Source of the DNA: CAZCVI01 sp964502145
GTDB taxonomy: Bacteria > Acidobacteriota > Aminicenantia > UBA2199
Direction: 5' to 3'
Assembly: GCA_964502145.1 (NCBI GenBank)
Contig: CAZCVI010000107.1
Span: forward strand, 1-23,566
DNA length: 23,566 nucleotides
A program made the translations under genes and the position numbers. Of the stretch, positions 7,471 through 14,834 are shown in pieces (within the stretch, counting starts at the first letter, position 1; the number at the start of each line of letters is the position of its first letter). The notes beneath the pieces are model-generated. The model was not told the origin of the DNA. It saw only the letters and a program-made list of their open reading frames with translations, and made no database searches.

Positions 7471-8609
7471 ACAGTGTAGCCGTGACGAAAGAGCCCGATT
7501 CCGGGCAGGTGGGAATAAAAACCCTCAATACCTTGTATTTCTACTTGACCGAAGGGTGTAACTTGACTTGCCGCCATTGTTGGATGGGGCCCCGGTTTGA
7601 CGCCACGGGTACGCAGTATCCCACGCTACCGGTGGCATTATTTGAAACGGCCATCCGCGAAGCCAAACCTTTGGGGCTGAGCGGTGTCAAACTAACGGGC
7701 GGTGAACCATTGCTCCACCCCCATATCTCCCGGTTACTGGAAATTATCCAGCGGGAAGAGTTGCGGTTAACGATTGAAACCAACGGCTTGTTATGCACGC
7801 CGGAGCTCGCGGCGGAGATCGCCAAATCACCCCATCGCTTCGTGGCTGTCAGTATTGATGGCACGGATGCGGTGACCCACGAATGGGTTCGGGGCGTACC
7901 CGGATCGTTTGCAGCCGCTCAACAGGCGGTACGTAACCTTGTGGCCACGGGTACTCGGCCCCAGGTTATTTTTACGGTGATGCGCGGCAATGCCACCCAG
8001 GTGGATGACATGGTGCAGATGGTGGAAGAATTGGGCGCGGCCTCACTCAAATTTAATGTGGTTCAACCCACGGCACGGGGTGAAAAACTGCATGAAAACC
8101 AGGAGACGCTCGATATTGCAGAACTTATTCAATTGGGGCACCATGTGGAACAGGAACTGGCACATAAAACCAAGCTGAAACTTGTTTTTCACTATCCGCT
8201 GGCATTTCGATCGTTGCAACGTATTACCAGTGGCGATGGGTGCAGTGCCTGTGGTATCTTTGGGATTCTGGGGGTCATGGCCAGTGGTTACTACGCGCTG
8301 TGCGGTATCGGCGAACAGGTGCCGGAACTTATCTTCGGAACAGTAGGAAAGGATAAGCTGGCAGATGTTTGGCGCGATAATCCCGTTTTAAAAGCACTGC
8401 GCGAAGGACTGCCCACACGACTGGAAGGAGTCTGTGGCCGCTGTCTGATGAAGGAACGCTGTCTGGGTATATGTGTGGCCCAGAACTACTACAGCAAAGG
8501 CAGTTTGTGGGCACCCTACTGGTTCTGCGAACAGGCCGAAGAAGCGGGTCTCTTTCCTGCTTCACGTTTGGGAGTGAACCCCACGTTACCTACCCCTATT
8601 CCCGCTTAA
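7467..8609 (+). CDS. scmF: Second radical SAM/SPASM enzyme (ScmF-type)
   Basis: A 380-residue enzyme, clearly different from its neighbour. It opens with LNTLYFYLTEGC31-N-L-T-C35-R-H-C38-W, binds SAM through VKLTGGEPLLHP, and carries a SPASM domain with C259, C262, C279, C323, C326, C332, C336 and C354. The LYFYLTEGC...RHCW pattern is what I remember for ScmF. The ATG at 7467 overlaps the upstream TGA and has GGAGG at 7450-7454. A longer frame from 7428 exists but lies inside the previous gene and adds nothing conserved. Two distinct radical SAM enzymes imply two chemistries or two acceptor residues on the repeat peptide. Confidence 0.85.
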   Translation: MNSVAVTKEPDSGQVGIKTLNTLYFYLTEGCNLTCRHCWMGPRFDATGTQYPTLPVALFETAIREAKPLGLSGVKLTGGEPLLHPHISRLLEIIQREELRLTIETNGLLCTPELAAEIAKSPHRFVAVSIDGTDAVTHEWVRGVPGSFAAAQQAVRNLVATGTRPQVIFTVMRGNATQVDDMVQMVEELGAASLKFNVVQPTARGEKLHENQETLDIAELIQLGHHVEQELAHKTKLKLVFHYPLAFRSLQRITSGDGCSACGIFGILGVMASGYYALCGIGEQVPELIFGTVGKDKLADVWRDNPVLKALREGLPTRLEGVCGRCLMKERCLGICVAQNYYSKGSLWAPYWFCEQAEEAGLFPASRLGVNPTLPTPIPA

Positions 8610-8611
8610 AA

Positions 8612-10135
8612 ATGTCGCGCCGTAATCGCAACGAGATCGCCTCCGGGGCCATGTTCTTGACGGCTTATGTGGGTCCCAGCATGAATCCGACGTTGCGTGA
8701 GCCGGAGCTCATGGAGGTGGTACCGTATCACCACCGGCCAATACAGGTGGGTGATGTCACCCTGTTTCTACCCGCTGGGTCCGAGCAGCCGGTGGTACAC
8801 CGCATTATTCGCGTTACGCCTTCAGGTATCGCCACTCGCGGGGACAACAATACCCTGGAGGATTCTTTTCTCTTGCAGCCCAAGGACATTCTGGGGCAAG
8901 TGGTGGCGGCATGGCAGGGACAACGACGACGGCGCATCATGGGGGGATGGCCGGGGCGCTTGCTACGTTGCTGGCTGGGCTGGCGACGCCGCCTGGATCA
9001 CGGTGTCACTCCTATGCTGCACCCCCTTTATCAGACGCTGTCTCGCTGGGGACTGCTGGCCCGATTGTTACCGGCTGCTCTGCGACCACGGGTGGTGGTC
9101 TTCCAGAGCAAGGGCAGGGATCAGTTTCATCTGCTGATGGGCAAGCGTACGATTGGTCGCTATGATGACCGGCAGGAGGGGTGGCAGATTCAACGACCAT
9201 TTCAATTGTTTGTGGATGGCAGACTACTCCCAAAACATAAAAAGTGTGCTGAAAAAATAACCGTGACCCCTTTCCTGGCCCAGGGAGTGCAGTATGAATT
9301 GCTCCTGGTGGATGGGGTGCGCTGGGAAATTGCTGCTGAGAACGAAGCGGCGGTTGCTATTGTGTCGCGACTGGGAAACACGATGCAACTGCACGAGCTC
9401 AAAGGAGCGCTTGCGCCTTCGTCACCTGGAACTTTGCGACGCCTGTTAGTCAAAGTGGAGGAGCACACCACGGAGTTAAACAGCTATGTGCCACTGGCTT
9501 TGGAACACGATGGCACGGTCAGGTGCATTCTAAGTCCCGATGCGCATTGGGGTGGGCCGCAAGTCAATCTGATGAGATTGTCGCTGGTGTTTGCCCGTGA
9601 AGCGCAGGCTCGCGGCGGGGTTCTCTTGCATGGCGCACTGGCAGAGCGGGATGGTAACGGTGTGATTTGGGTAGCGCCGGGCGGCACGGGAAAGTCTACT
9701 GCCAGTAATCGCCTGTTGCCGCCGTGGCACTCCTTGTGCGACGATACCACGCTGGTAGTGCGGGATGGCGACGGGAAATACTGGGCGCATCCCTGGCCCA
9801 CGTGGAGCCGGTTCCAAGACAATGGACCGGGTGGCACCTGGGATGTACAAAGAGCCGTGCCCCTCAAGGCGGTTTTTGTGTTGACCCAGGCGCCTATAGA
9901 TCGGACCGAACGGGTTGGCCCGGGTCAAGCGGTCAGCTTGTTAACTGAATCTGTGGCCCAGGCGTCCATATTTATGACCATGGGCTTGCCCAAGGATGAA
10001 CTGCGTGCCTTGTATTTAGAGCGGTTCAATAATCTGTGTTCTTTGACGCGGGTCATCCCGGCCCACTTGTTGTACATCAGTCTGACCGGCGCGTTCTGGC
10101 ACGAGATCGAGCAGGTCTTGGCCGATACTATTTAA
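8612..10135 (+). CDS. scmC: Fusion of S26-type signal peptidase domain and HPr-kinase-like domain (ScmC-type)
   Basis: A 507-residue two-part protein. Residues about 14-90 match the S26B (SipW/Sec11-like) peptidase core: G-P-S23-M-N-P for the nucleophile, VVH63RI for the general base and RGD78NN. No membrane segment is evident, so this peptidase would act in the cytoplasm or at the membrane face. Residues about 190-507 resemble HPr-kinase-like proteins of RiPP clusters: LLHGALAER, Walker A GGTGKST (357-363, K361) and CDD (376-378) as the Mg2+-binding acidic pair. The start at ATG 8612 lies two bases after the previous stop. A longer frame from 8471 overlaps scmF by 139 bases and is unlikely. 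Likely roles are leader cleavage and phosphorylation or nucleotide-dependent remodelling of the peptide. Neither is proven. Confidence 0.75.
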   Translation: MSRRNRNEIASGAMFLTAYVGPSMNPTLREPELMEVVPYHHRPIQVGDVTLFLPAGSEQPVVHRIIRVTPSGIATRGDNNTLEDSFLLQPKDILGQVVAAWQGQRRRRIMGGWPGRLLRCWLGWRRRLDHGVTPMLHPLYQTLSRWGLLARLLPAALRPRVVVFQSKGRDQFHLLMGKRTIGRYDDRQEGWQIQRPFQLFVDGRLLPKHKKCAEKITVTPFLAQGVQYELLLVDGVRWEIAAENEAAVAIVSRLGNTMQLHELKGALAPSSPGTLRRLLVKVEEHTTELNSYVPLALEHDGTVRCILSPDAHWGGPQVNLMRLSLVFAREAQARGGVLLHGALAERDGNGVIWVAPGGTGKSTASNRLLPPWHSLCDDTTLVVRDGDGKYWAHPWPTWSRFQDNGPGGTWDVQRAVPLKAVFVLTQAPIDRTERVGPGQAVSLLTESVAQASIFMTMGLPKDELRALYLERFNNLCSLTRVIPAHLLYISLTGAFWHEIEQVLADTI

Positions 10136-10137
10136 TT

Positions 10138-11955
10138 ATGCCAGTGCGGGAATCACTAAAACAGAAAATCAAACGCACCCTCCGGCTGGGTCGTGCCCTG
10201 GGTTTTGTCTGGCAGAGCGCCAAAGGGTGGACGATTACCCACGGGAGTCTGGTGGTGGTGCAAGGGTTGCTGCCTTTGTTGCCGCTTTATCTGATGAAGC
10301 TCATGATCGACGCGGTGACTGTGGGGATCAATGCTGTAGACAAGGGACCTGCTTTTAGGCACGTGCTGTGGCTGGTTGGTTTGATGGCTGCCGCCACCTT
10401 GTTGGCCTACCTTGTCCGCTTGCTGGCGGGTATAGTCAGCGAATGGTTGGCTTTTTTGGTCACCGATCACATGAACGACGTACTCCTCGCTAAATCTGTT
10501 GAGGTTGATCTGGAGTATTATGAGAGCTCGCGGTATTACGACACGCTGCATCGCGCCCAACGGGAAGCCCCTACGCGCCCGATCAGTATTGTTAATGGTT
10601 TGGCGCAGATTGGCCAAAACGGCATTTCACTGCTGGCCATTGCAGGTTTGCTGCTCTCCTTTTATTGGCCGATTGCCATCGTACTATTCGCCACAGTTTT
10701 TATCGGGACTGCGGTGCGCTTAAAATATGCGGGCAAAATGTATCGCTGGCAACGGGAGCAGACCTCCATGGAACGACAATCCAGCTATTACAATTGGATG
10801 CTCACCGACAGCAGCCATGCCAAGGAAATTCGCCTGTTTAATCTTGGTGCCTTGTTCATCAGTCGCTTTCGCGAGATTCGTAAAAATCTCCGCCTGGGCA
10901 GATTGGCTTTGATACGCAGACGGTATTATGCTGATTTTATGGCGCAAACCTTTGCTACTATCGCTATCTATGGTTCTTATGCTTATGTCGCGTACCGGGC
11001 AGTGGAGCGGGAAATTACGTATGGTGATCTGGTGATGTATTATCAGGCTTTTCAGCGGGTGCAGGGATTTTTGCAGGTGATGTTAGGCAGTCTGGCCGGG
11101 TTGTATGAAGACAACCTGTTCCTGTCTTTTCTTTACGAGTTTCTTGATTTAAAACCCACGATCATTGAACCCGCGCAGCCCAGCCCTGTACCGCGACCGA
11201 TGCAACAGGGTATCCTGCTGGACCATGTGAGCTTTCAATATCCCGGTGGTTCCCGCAAGGCGCTGGAAGATATCTCGCTCGCTATCCGCCCCGGCGAAGT
11301 GGTGGCTTTAGTAGGGGAGAATGGATCGGGGAAGACAACGTTGATCAAGTTATTATGTCGCTTGTATGATCCCACAGCCGGGTCTATTACGATTGACGGG
11401 GTAGATTTGCACCAGTTTGCCACAAAAGTGTTACGGCAAGAAATTGCCATTATTTTTCAGGATTATGCGCATTACCATCTAACAGCCCGTGAGAACATCT
11501 GGTTTGGCAATACCACATTGCCACCGGACCATGAAAATATCCGTGCTGCTGCGCGTCGTTCGGGAATTGATGAAGTGCTCAGCACGTTGCCCCATGGGTA
11601 TGAAACGATTCTGGGCAAGAGGTTCCAAGACGGGGAAGAATTGAGTATTGGCGAGTGGCAGAAGGTGGCTCTGGCGCGTGCTTTCATGAATGAAGCACAG
11701 ATTATTGTGCTGGATGAACCCACCAGTTCCATGGACGCCAAGGCTGAATATGAAGCGTTCCAGAGTTTTCGTCAACTGGTGACTGGGCGCACGGCCATCC
11801 TGATCAGTCATCGTTTTTCCACGGTGCGTATGGCGGATCGTATTTTTGTCTTAAAGCATGGCCGGGTCATTGAAAGTGGTAGTCACGAAGAACTCATCAC
11901 GCGCAATGAAGTATATGCGGACCTTTTCAAGAGGCAAGCCCAGTCCTATCGTTAG
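10138..11955 (+). CDS. Peptide-type ABC exporter (fused permease and ATPase)
   Basis: A 605-residue half-transporter, expected to work as a homodimer and export the modified peptide. The N-terminal membrane domain has hydrophobic segments at about 36-57, 76-100 and 160-200, and more to about 310. The ATPase domain has Walker A GENGSGKTT (393-401), signature LSIGEWQ (502-508), Walker B IIVLDEP (522-528) and switch H558. The LSxGEWQ form is common in exporters of RiPP clusters. There is no N-terminal C39 peptidase, so the leader must be removed by another protein, plausibly the S26-type domain upstream. The ATG at 10138 is two bases after the previous stop. An in-frame upstream extension to 10036 would overlap that gene. 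Confidence 0.85.
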   Translation: MPVRESLKQKIKRTLRLGRALGFVWQSAKGWTITHGSLVVVQGLLPLLPLYLMKLMIDAVTVGINAVDKGPAFRHVLWLVGLMAAATLLAYLVRLLAGIVSEWLAFLVTDHMNDVLLAKSVEVDLEYYESSRYYDTLHRAQREAPTRPISIVNGLAQIGQNGISLLAIAGLLLSFYWPIAIVLFATVFIGTAVRLKYAGKMYRWQREQTSMERQSSYYNWMLTDSSHAKEIRLFNLGALFISRFREIRKNLRLGRLALIRRRYYADFMAQTFATIAIYGSYAYVAYRAVEREITYGDLVMYYQAFQRVQGFLQVMLGSLAGLYEDNLFLSFLYEFLDLKPTIIEPAQPSPVPRPMQQGILLDHVSFQYPGGSRKALEDISLAIRPGEVVALVGENGSGKTTLIKLLCRLYDPTAGSITIDGVDLHQFATKVLRQEIAIIFQDYAHYHLTARENIWFGNTTLPPDHENIRAAARRSGIDEVLSTLPHGYETILGKRFQDGEELSIGEWQKVALARAFMNEAQIIVLDEPTSSMDAKAEYEAFQSFRQLVTGRTAILISHRFSTVRMADRIFVLKHGRVIESGSHEELITRNEVYADLFKRQAQSYR

Positions 11956-11990
11956 TGGTATGAACTGGAGGATTTGTTAGCAGAGCTAGT

Positions 11991-13241
11991 ATGGAAAAAC
12001 GAGAAACTGATCATCTTTTATGTGAGTTTCTGGCCGGGAAAGAAATAGCGACGAGCAGATTGGAGAAAATGTCGCCCACTGATTGGAATGGTTTGGTGGA
12101 GCGGGCCAAACGTTTTAAAGTGGGGGGAATGCTTTATCGGGGCATAAAGTCCGGTGCTTTTCCAAATGAGCACGTACCCGTGGTTGTTTTTAACAGGCTG
12201 AAGGAAGTCTACCGCAACCAGGCGACGCTGAACACGACACTTTTTATGGATGCCGCAATCGTACTAAACGCTCTGGTTGACAATCAACTGCCTGTTATTG
12301 CACTCAAGGGGTTAGCACTGGCAAAAAGCCTGTATGGCGATATTGCTTTAAGGCCGATGTCAGACATTGATTTATTGCTGAAAGAAGAAGATCTGGTTCA
12401 TGCGGGTCGTATCTTGCTGACGCTTGGTTATCAACAGGATTTTCCTGACTGGGAGAAGAATATAAAATTCCATCATCATTTACCCTCTTTTACCAGTAAA
12501 AACGGCACTATCATAGAACTTCACTGGAATATCGTATCCGTGTATTGTCCTGTTAAAGTAGATATCGACGGGTTGTGGGCGAGAGCGTCTCTTATTAAAG
12601 AAGACTATGGTGTGGCCCGGATATTTTCTTGGGAGGATCAATTTTTACATGTGTGTATCCATGCGTGTTTTCATCTTGGGAGTGGAATTGATTTGCTTCC
12701 TTTTTGTGATATGGCTGGGTTGATAAGAGTCTCGGCAGACCAAATGGACTGGCAAATCGTGATTGCGAGAGCCACCCGGTGGGGGGCTCAAAAGGGGCTT
12801 TACCTGATGTTGTGTTTGGTCCGGGAATTGCTTGGCGCGACGGTTCCAGATCACATAATGGCAGAATTAAAGCCCGCTGATTACCAGCCTGCTTTTTTTG
12901 AGAAAGCTATGGCACAGATTTTTGATGCTAACCCGTCTGGTCAGTTGTTCAGAAAAAGGATCGGGAGATTGTTAAATATTAAAAAACAGAAAAGTATTAA
13001 AGAGAAGGTTTTTGCTTTATTTAGAGGGGCTTTTCCATCCAGGGAGTATTTGGCCAGCATCACTCCGATTTCGCCTTCTTCTCCTAAAATAGTTTTGTAT
13101 TATCTTGTGCGCCTGGGCCGCCTAACCGTGTTCTATTTTTTAGCATTGTTTCACTTGTTACGCCGTGATCAAGCCGTTTTAAAAGAATATCAGGAGGGGA
13201 ATTGGATGAGCGCGGTTTCTGATTGGATGTTTTCCAAATGA
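11991..13241 (+). CDS. NTP_transf_5-type nucleotidyltransferase family protein
   Basis: A 416-residue protein with the pattern of the uncharacterised nucleotidyltransferase family PF14907: LPVIALKGLALAKSLYGD and RPMSD125-I-D127-LLL, where the DxD pair would hold metal and nucleotide. HHHLP...IELHW and a His-rich middle section (FLHVCIHACFHLG) also fit the family. Relatives accompany HPr-kinase-like proteins in lasso-peptide clusters and in sugar or polysaccharide clusters, where they modify a peptide or its phosphate. The C-terminus (about 365-400) is hydrophobic and may sit at the membrane. It follows the exporter by 35 bases. GGAGG near 11968 is rather far from the ATG, so translation may be weak or coupled. 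It is the last gene of the cassette. Confidence 0.75.
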   Translation: MEKRETDHLLCEFLAGKEIATSRLEKMSPTDWNGLVERAKRFKVGGMLYRGIKSGAFPNEHVPVVVFNRLKEVYRNQATLNTTLFMDAAIVLNALVDNQLPVIALKGLALAKSLYGDIALRPMSDIDLLLKEEDLVHAGRILLTLGYQQDFPDWEKNIKFHHHLPSFTSKNGTIIELHWNIVSVYCPVKVDIDGLWARASLIKEDYGVARIFSWEDQFLHVCIHACFHLGSGIDLLPFCDMAGLIRVSADQMDWQIVIARATRWGAQKGLYLMLCLVRELLGATVPDHIMAELKPADYQPAFFEKAMAQIFDANPSGQLFRKRIGRLLNIKKQKSIKEKVFALFRGAFPSREYLASITPISPSSPKIVLYYLVRLGRLTVFYFLALFHLLRRDQAVLKEYQEGNWMSAVSDWMFSK

Positions 13242-13290
13242 GGTTGTCCTGAATTCTTTATCAGATTCTTGAAAGCATGGTTAATGAGAT

Positions 13291-13401
13291 GGGAGTTATG
13301 GGAATGATGGGAGTTATGGGAGTTATGGGAATGATGGGAATTATGGGAATGATGGGAGAAATGAGCAGTTCAGCTTTTGTTTCCCATAATCCCCATTCTT
13401 C
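13291..13401. repeat. 9-bp-period hairpin element (GGGAATGAT type), copy 1
   Basis: Eight nonamers fill 13291-13362, alternating GGGAGTTAT, GGGAATGAT, GGGAATTAT and finally GGGAGAAAT. CCCATAATC (13383), CCCATTCTT (13392) and CCCAC (13401) form the complementary, also 9-bp-spaced, right arm. It sits 50 bp after the end of the peptide cassette, so it may stop transcription or protect the RNA 3' end. The rest of 13242-13678 holds AT-rich DNA and the promoter signals listed below. TTTTTTGATAGTACC near 13435 also resembles sequence at 22794. Confidence 0.7.
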
Positions 13402-13573
13402 CCACTTTCTGGTTAACAATTAATCTTTTCCCTAGTTTTTTGATAGTACCGTGCGGCAAGAAATTTACTGTTTTTTAGGAAACGTGCTGCTTTTGAGGAC
13501 ACGATTATCTGAAAAAAGAGTCAACCTACATTAATATAAGATACATTTATATACGCGTTATATAATTGTGTTT

Positions 13574-13613
13574 AGTTCTTCTAAGCCAGTGTTTTTTGAA
13601 TAATCTAAGAACT
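13574..13613. promoter_or_regulatory. Inverted repeat AGTTCTT/AAGAACT
   Basis: Seven-base arms at 13574-13580 and 13607-13613 are separated by 26 bp and lie about 50 bp upstream of the sigma54-like site. This is where an activator could bind. Short and unsupported by a second copy. Confidence 0.25.
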
Positions 13614-13623
13614 CATCATGAGC

Positions 13624-13641
13624 TTGGCATTATATATGCTG
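13624..13641 (+). promoter_or_regulatory. Sigma54-like -24/-12 promoter before the stress cluster
   Basis: TTGGCATTATATATGCTG has GG (13626-13627) and GC (13638-13639) 12 bp apart and matches the site at 5549 at 16 of 18 positions. The predicted start is near 13651, upstream of GGAGG at 13666-13670. Confidence 0.5.
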
Positions 13642-13665
13642 AATGTAATGGGCATATATCCCATT
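13632..13665. promoter_or_regulatory. Two overlapping dyads between promoter and ribosome-binding site
   Basis: ATATATGC (13632-13639) pairs with GCATATAT (13652-13659), and AATGGG (13647-13652) pairs with CCCATT (13660-13665). The first overlaps the -12 element and could be an operator. The second ends just before the Shine-Dalgarno sequence and could form a leader hairpin. They cannot form together. Confidence 0.35.
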
Positions 13666-13678
13666 GGAGGAATTAAAC

Positions 13679-13944
13679 ATGCAAAATAACATCGTTATAG
13701 CTTTATTTTCGGAGCAGTGGTCATGTTAATGTTGGCTGCCGATACAGTGGCAGAAATATCTGGAGTAAAAAGTGTGGATAATCAACCGGTGCTAAAGGGT
13801 GACTATCCAACCCAAAGTTCCGCTGCTTGGATTCACAGAAAGGTCAACGCAATGTTCTACCAGTATCACGATCTGGACGATGAACACACCGAGGCGGGAA
13901 TGATCGGACAAACAAAGGGAAAAGAAGAGAACCCGCATATATGA
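13679..13944 (+). pseudogene. Small secreted protein gene with an apparent frameshift in its signal peptide
   Basis: GGAGG (13666-13670) precedes ATG 13679, which reads MQNNIVIALFSEQWSC and stops. The -1 frame from about 13702 continues IFGAVVMLMLAADTVAE and stays open to TGA 13942-13944. Joined by one extra T in the T-rich stretch at 13702-13709, the product would be about 88 residues with a classical signal peptide cleaved near A-A-D, then a polar mature part (SSAAWIHRKVNAMFYQYHDLDDEHTE). Either the gene is broken or the assembly lost one base. A downstream GTG at 13717 could alternatively start a shorter protein. Its end overlaps the YihY-type gene by ATGA, so the two are coupled. I do not recognise the mature part. 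Confidence 0.6.
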
Positions 13945-14819
13945 AATATCACTCAAGTTGGCTGGAGAAAAAGACTCATAGTATATGGGTCATTCTATGC
14001 CTGGCTGTAAAAAAGTTTTTGTTCATTGACGGGGCGCAGTGGGCTGGAGCGTTCGCCTTCAATGCGTTCTTCTCGCTGTTTCCGTTGATTGTTATCTTCG
14101 TCACTATTGCCTCGGCTTTTATTGACCGAAACGAGGCAGGGAAAGTGATCATTGACTACATGGAACACTATATCCCGATCAGTGGGAAAATGCAAAGTTA
14201 CATTTTTGATACTATTAACGGAGTGATCCAAGTGCGCGGGCAGGCGGGTGTGGTCGCATTTCTCATTCTGGTCTGGTCCGCTATCCAATGTTTCATTACG
14301 CTCATCTCTGTAACCAACTTGGCTTGGGGGATCGCCATGTACAATTGGTGGCGCTTACCACTGAAAAGCCTTGTTCTACTCGGCACTACTGCGGGCATGG
14401 TGCTTCTGGGCATGGCTGCGCCAGTGCTGATGAGAATGGCGAAGAGTTGGCTCTTCACAGGGAGAGACTTCCATTTCTGGGTTTATGATCTGGGGAGTTT
14501 TCTTATCTCCTTGCTGGTAGTGTTCCTCAGTTTAAGCCTGTTTTACAAGCTGGCACCGCGCCAGTCCACGCGGTTTTCCCAAGTGTGGGTTGCCGCCCTG
14601 GCCGTCACGGTTCTTTTGCAAGCAGCAGAAAATCTTTTTGTGATCTATCTCAATAATTTCGCCACGTTGAACGCCCTCTATGGGACGTTTGGTGGCATCA
14701 TGGCATTACTGCTGTGGATTTATCTTTCCGGGTGCATTTTTATCTTCGGTGCCTGCTTGTGTGCCGCTCAAGCCGAAGTAGGTGCCGCACCTATGGAAAA
14801 ACAAAACTGCATACAATAG
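13941..14819 (+). CDS. YihY/BrkB family inner-membrane protein
   Basis: A 292-residue membrane protein of the YihY (formerly ribonuclease BN-like) family, whose function is unsettled. Family marks are GAQWAGAFAFNAFFSLFPLIVIFV near residue 30, five to six hydrophobic segments, and the C-terminal YGTFGGIMALLLWIYLSGCIFIFGA stretch spread over the last two helices. Length is normal. It overlaps the small secreted protein by four bases and is followed by katE after 15 bases, so it probably shares a transcript with the oxidative-stress genes. The family has been linked to transport or to envelope stress, but the sequence does not decide this. Confidence 0.85.
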   Translation: MKYHSSWLEKKTHSIWVILCLAVKKFLFIDGAQWAGAFAFNAFFSLFPLIVIFVTIASAFIDRNEAGKVIIDYMEHYIPISGKMQSYIFDTINGVIQVRGQAGVVAFLILVWSAIQCFITLISVTNLAWGIAMYNWWRLPLKSLVLLGTTAGMVLLGMAAPVLMRMAKSWLFTGRDFHFWVYDLGSFLISLLVVFLSLSLFYKLAPRQSTRFSQVWVAALAVTVLLQAAENLFVIYLNNFATLNALYGTFGGIMALLLWIYLSGCIFIFGACLCAAQAEVGAAPMEKQNCIQ

Positions 14820-14834
14820 AAGGAGAAGTATACA

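Noticed and set aside
8471..8611. Longer N-terminus for the peptidase-kinase fusion
   Set aside because: The extension overlaps conserved SPASM codons of scmF and has no ribosome-binding site; the ATG at 8612 follows the stop by two bases.
13291..13362. Repeat arrays as CRISPR
   Set aside because: Units are 9 bp, directly abutting, with no spacers and no cas genes; the 21-bp array at the left edge also lacks true spacers.
13679..13719. Programmed -1 frameshifting
   Set aside because: No X XXY YYZ heptamer exists in the reading frame and no downstream stem-loop is evident; an indel is simpler.
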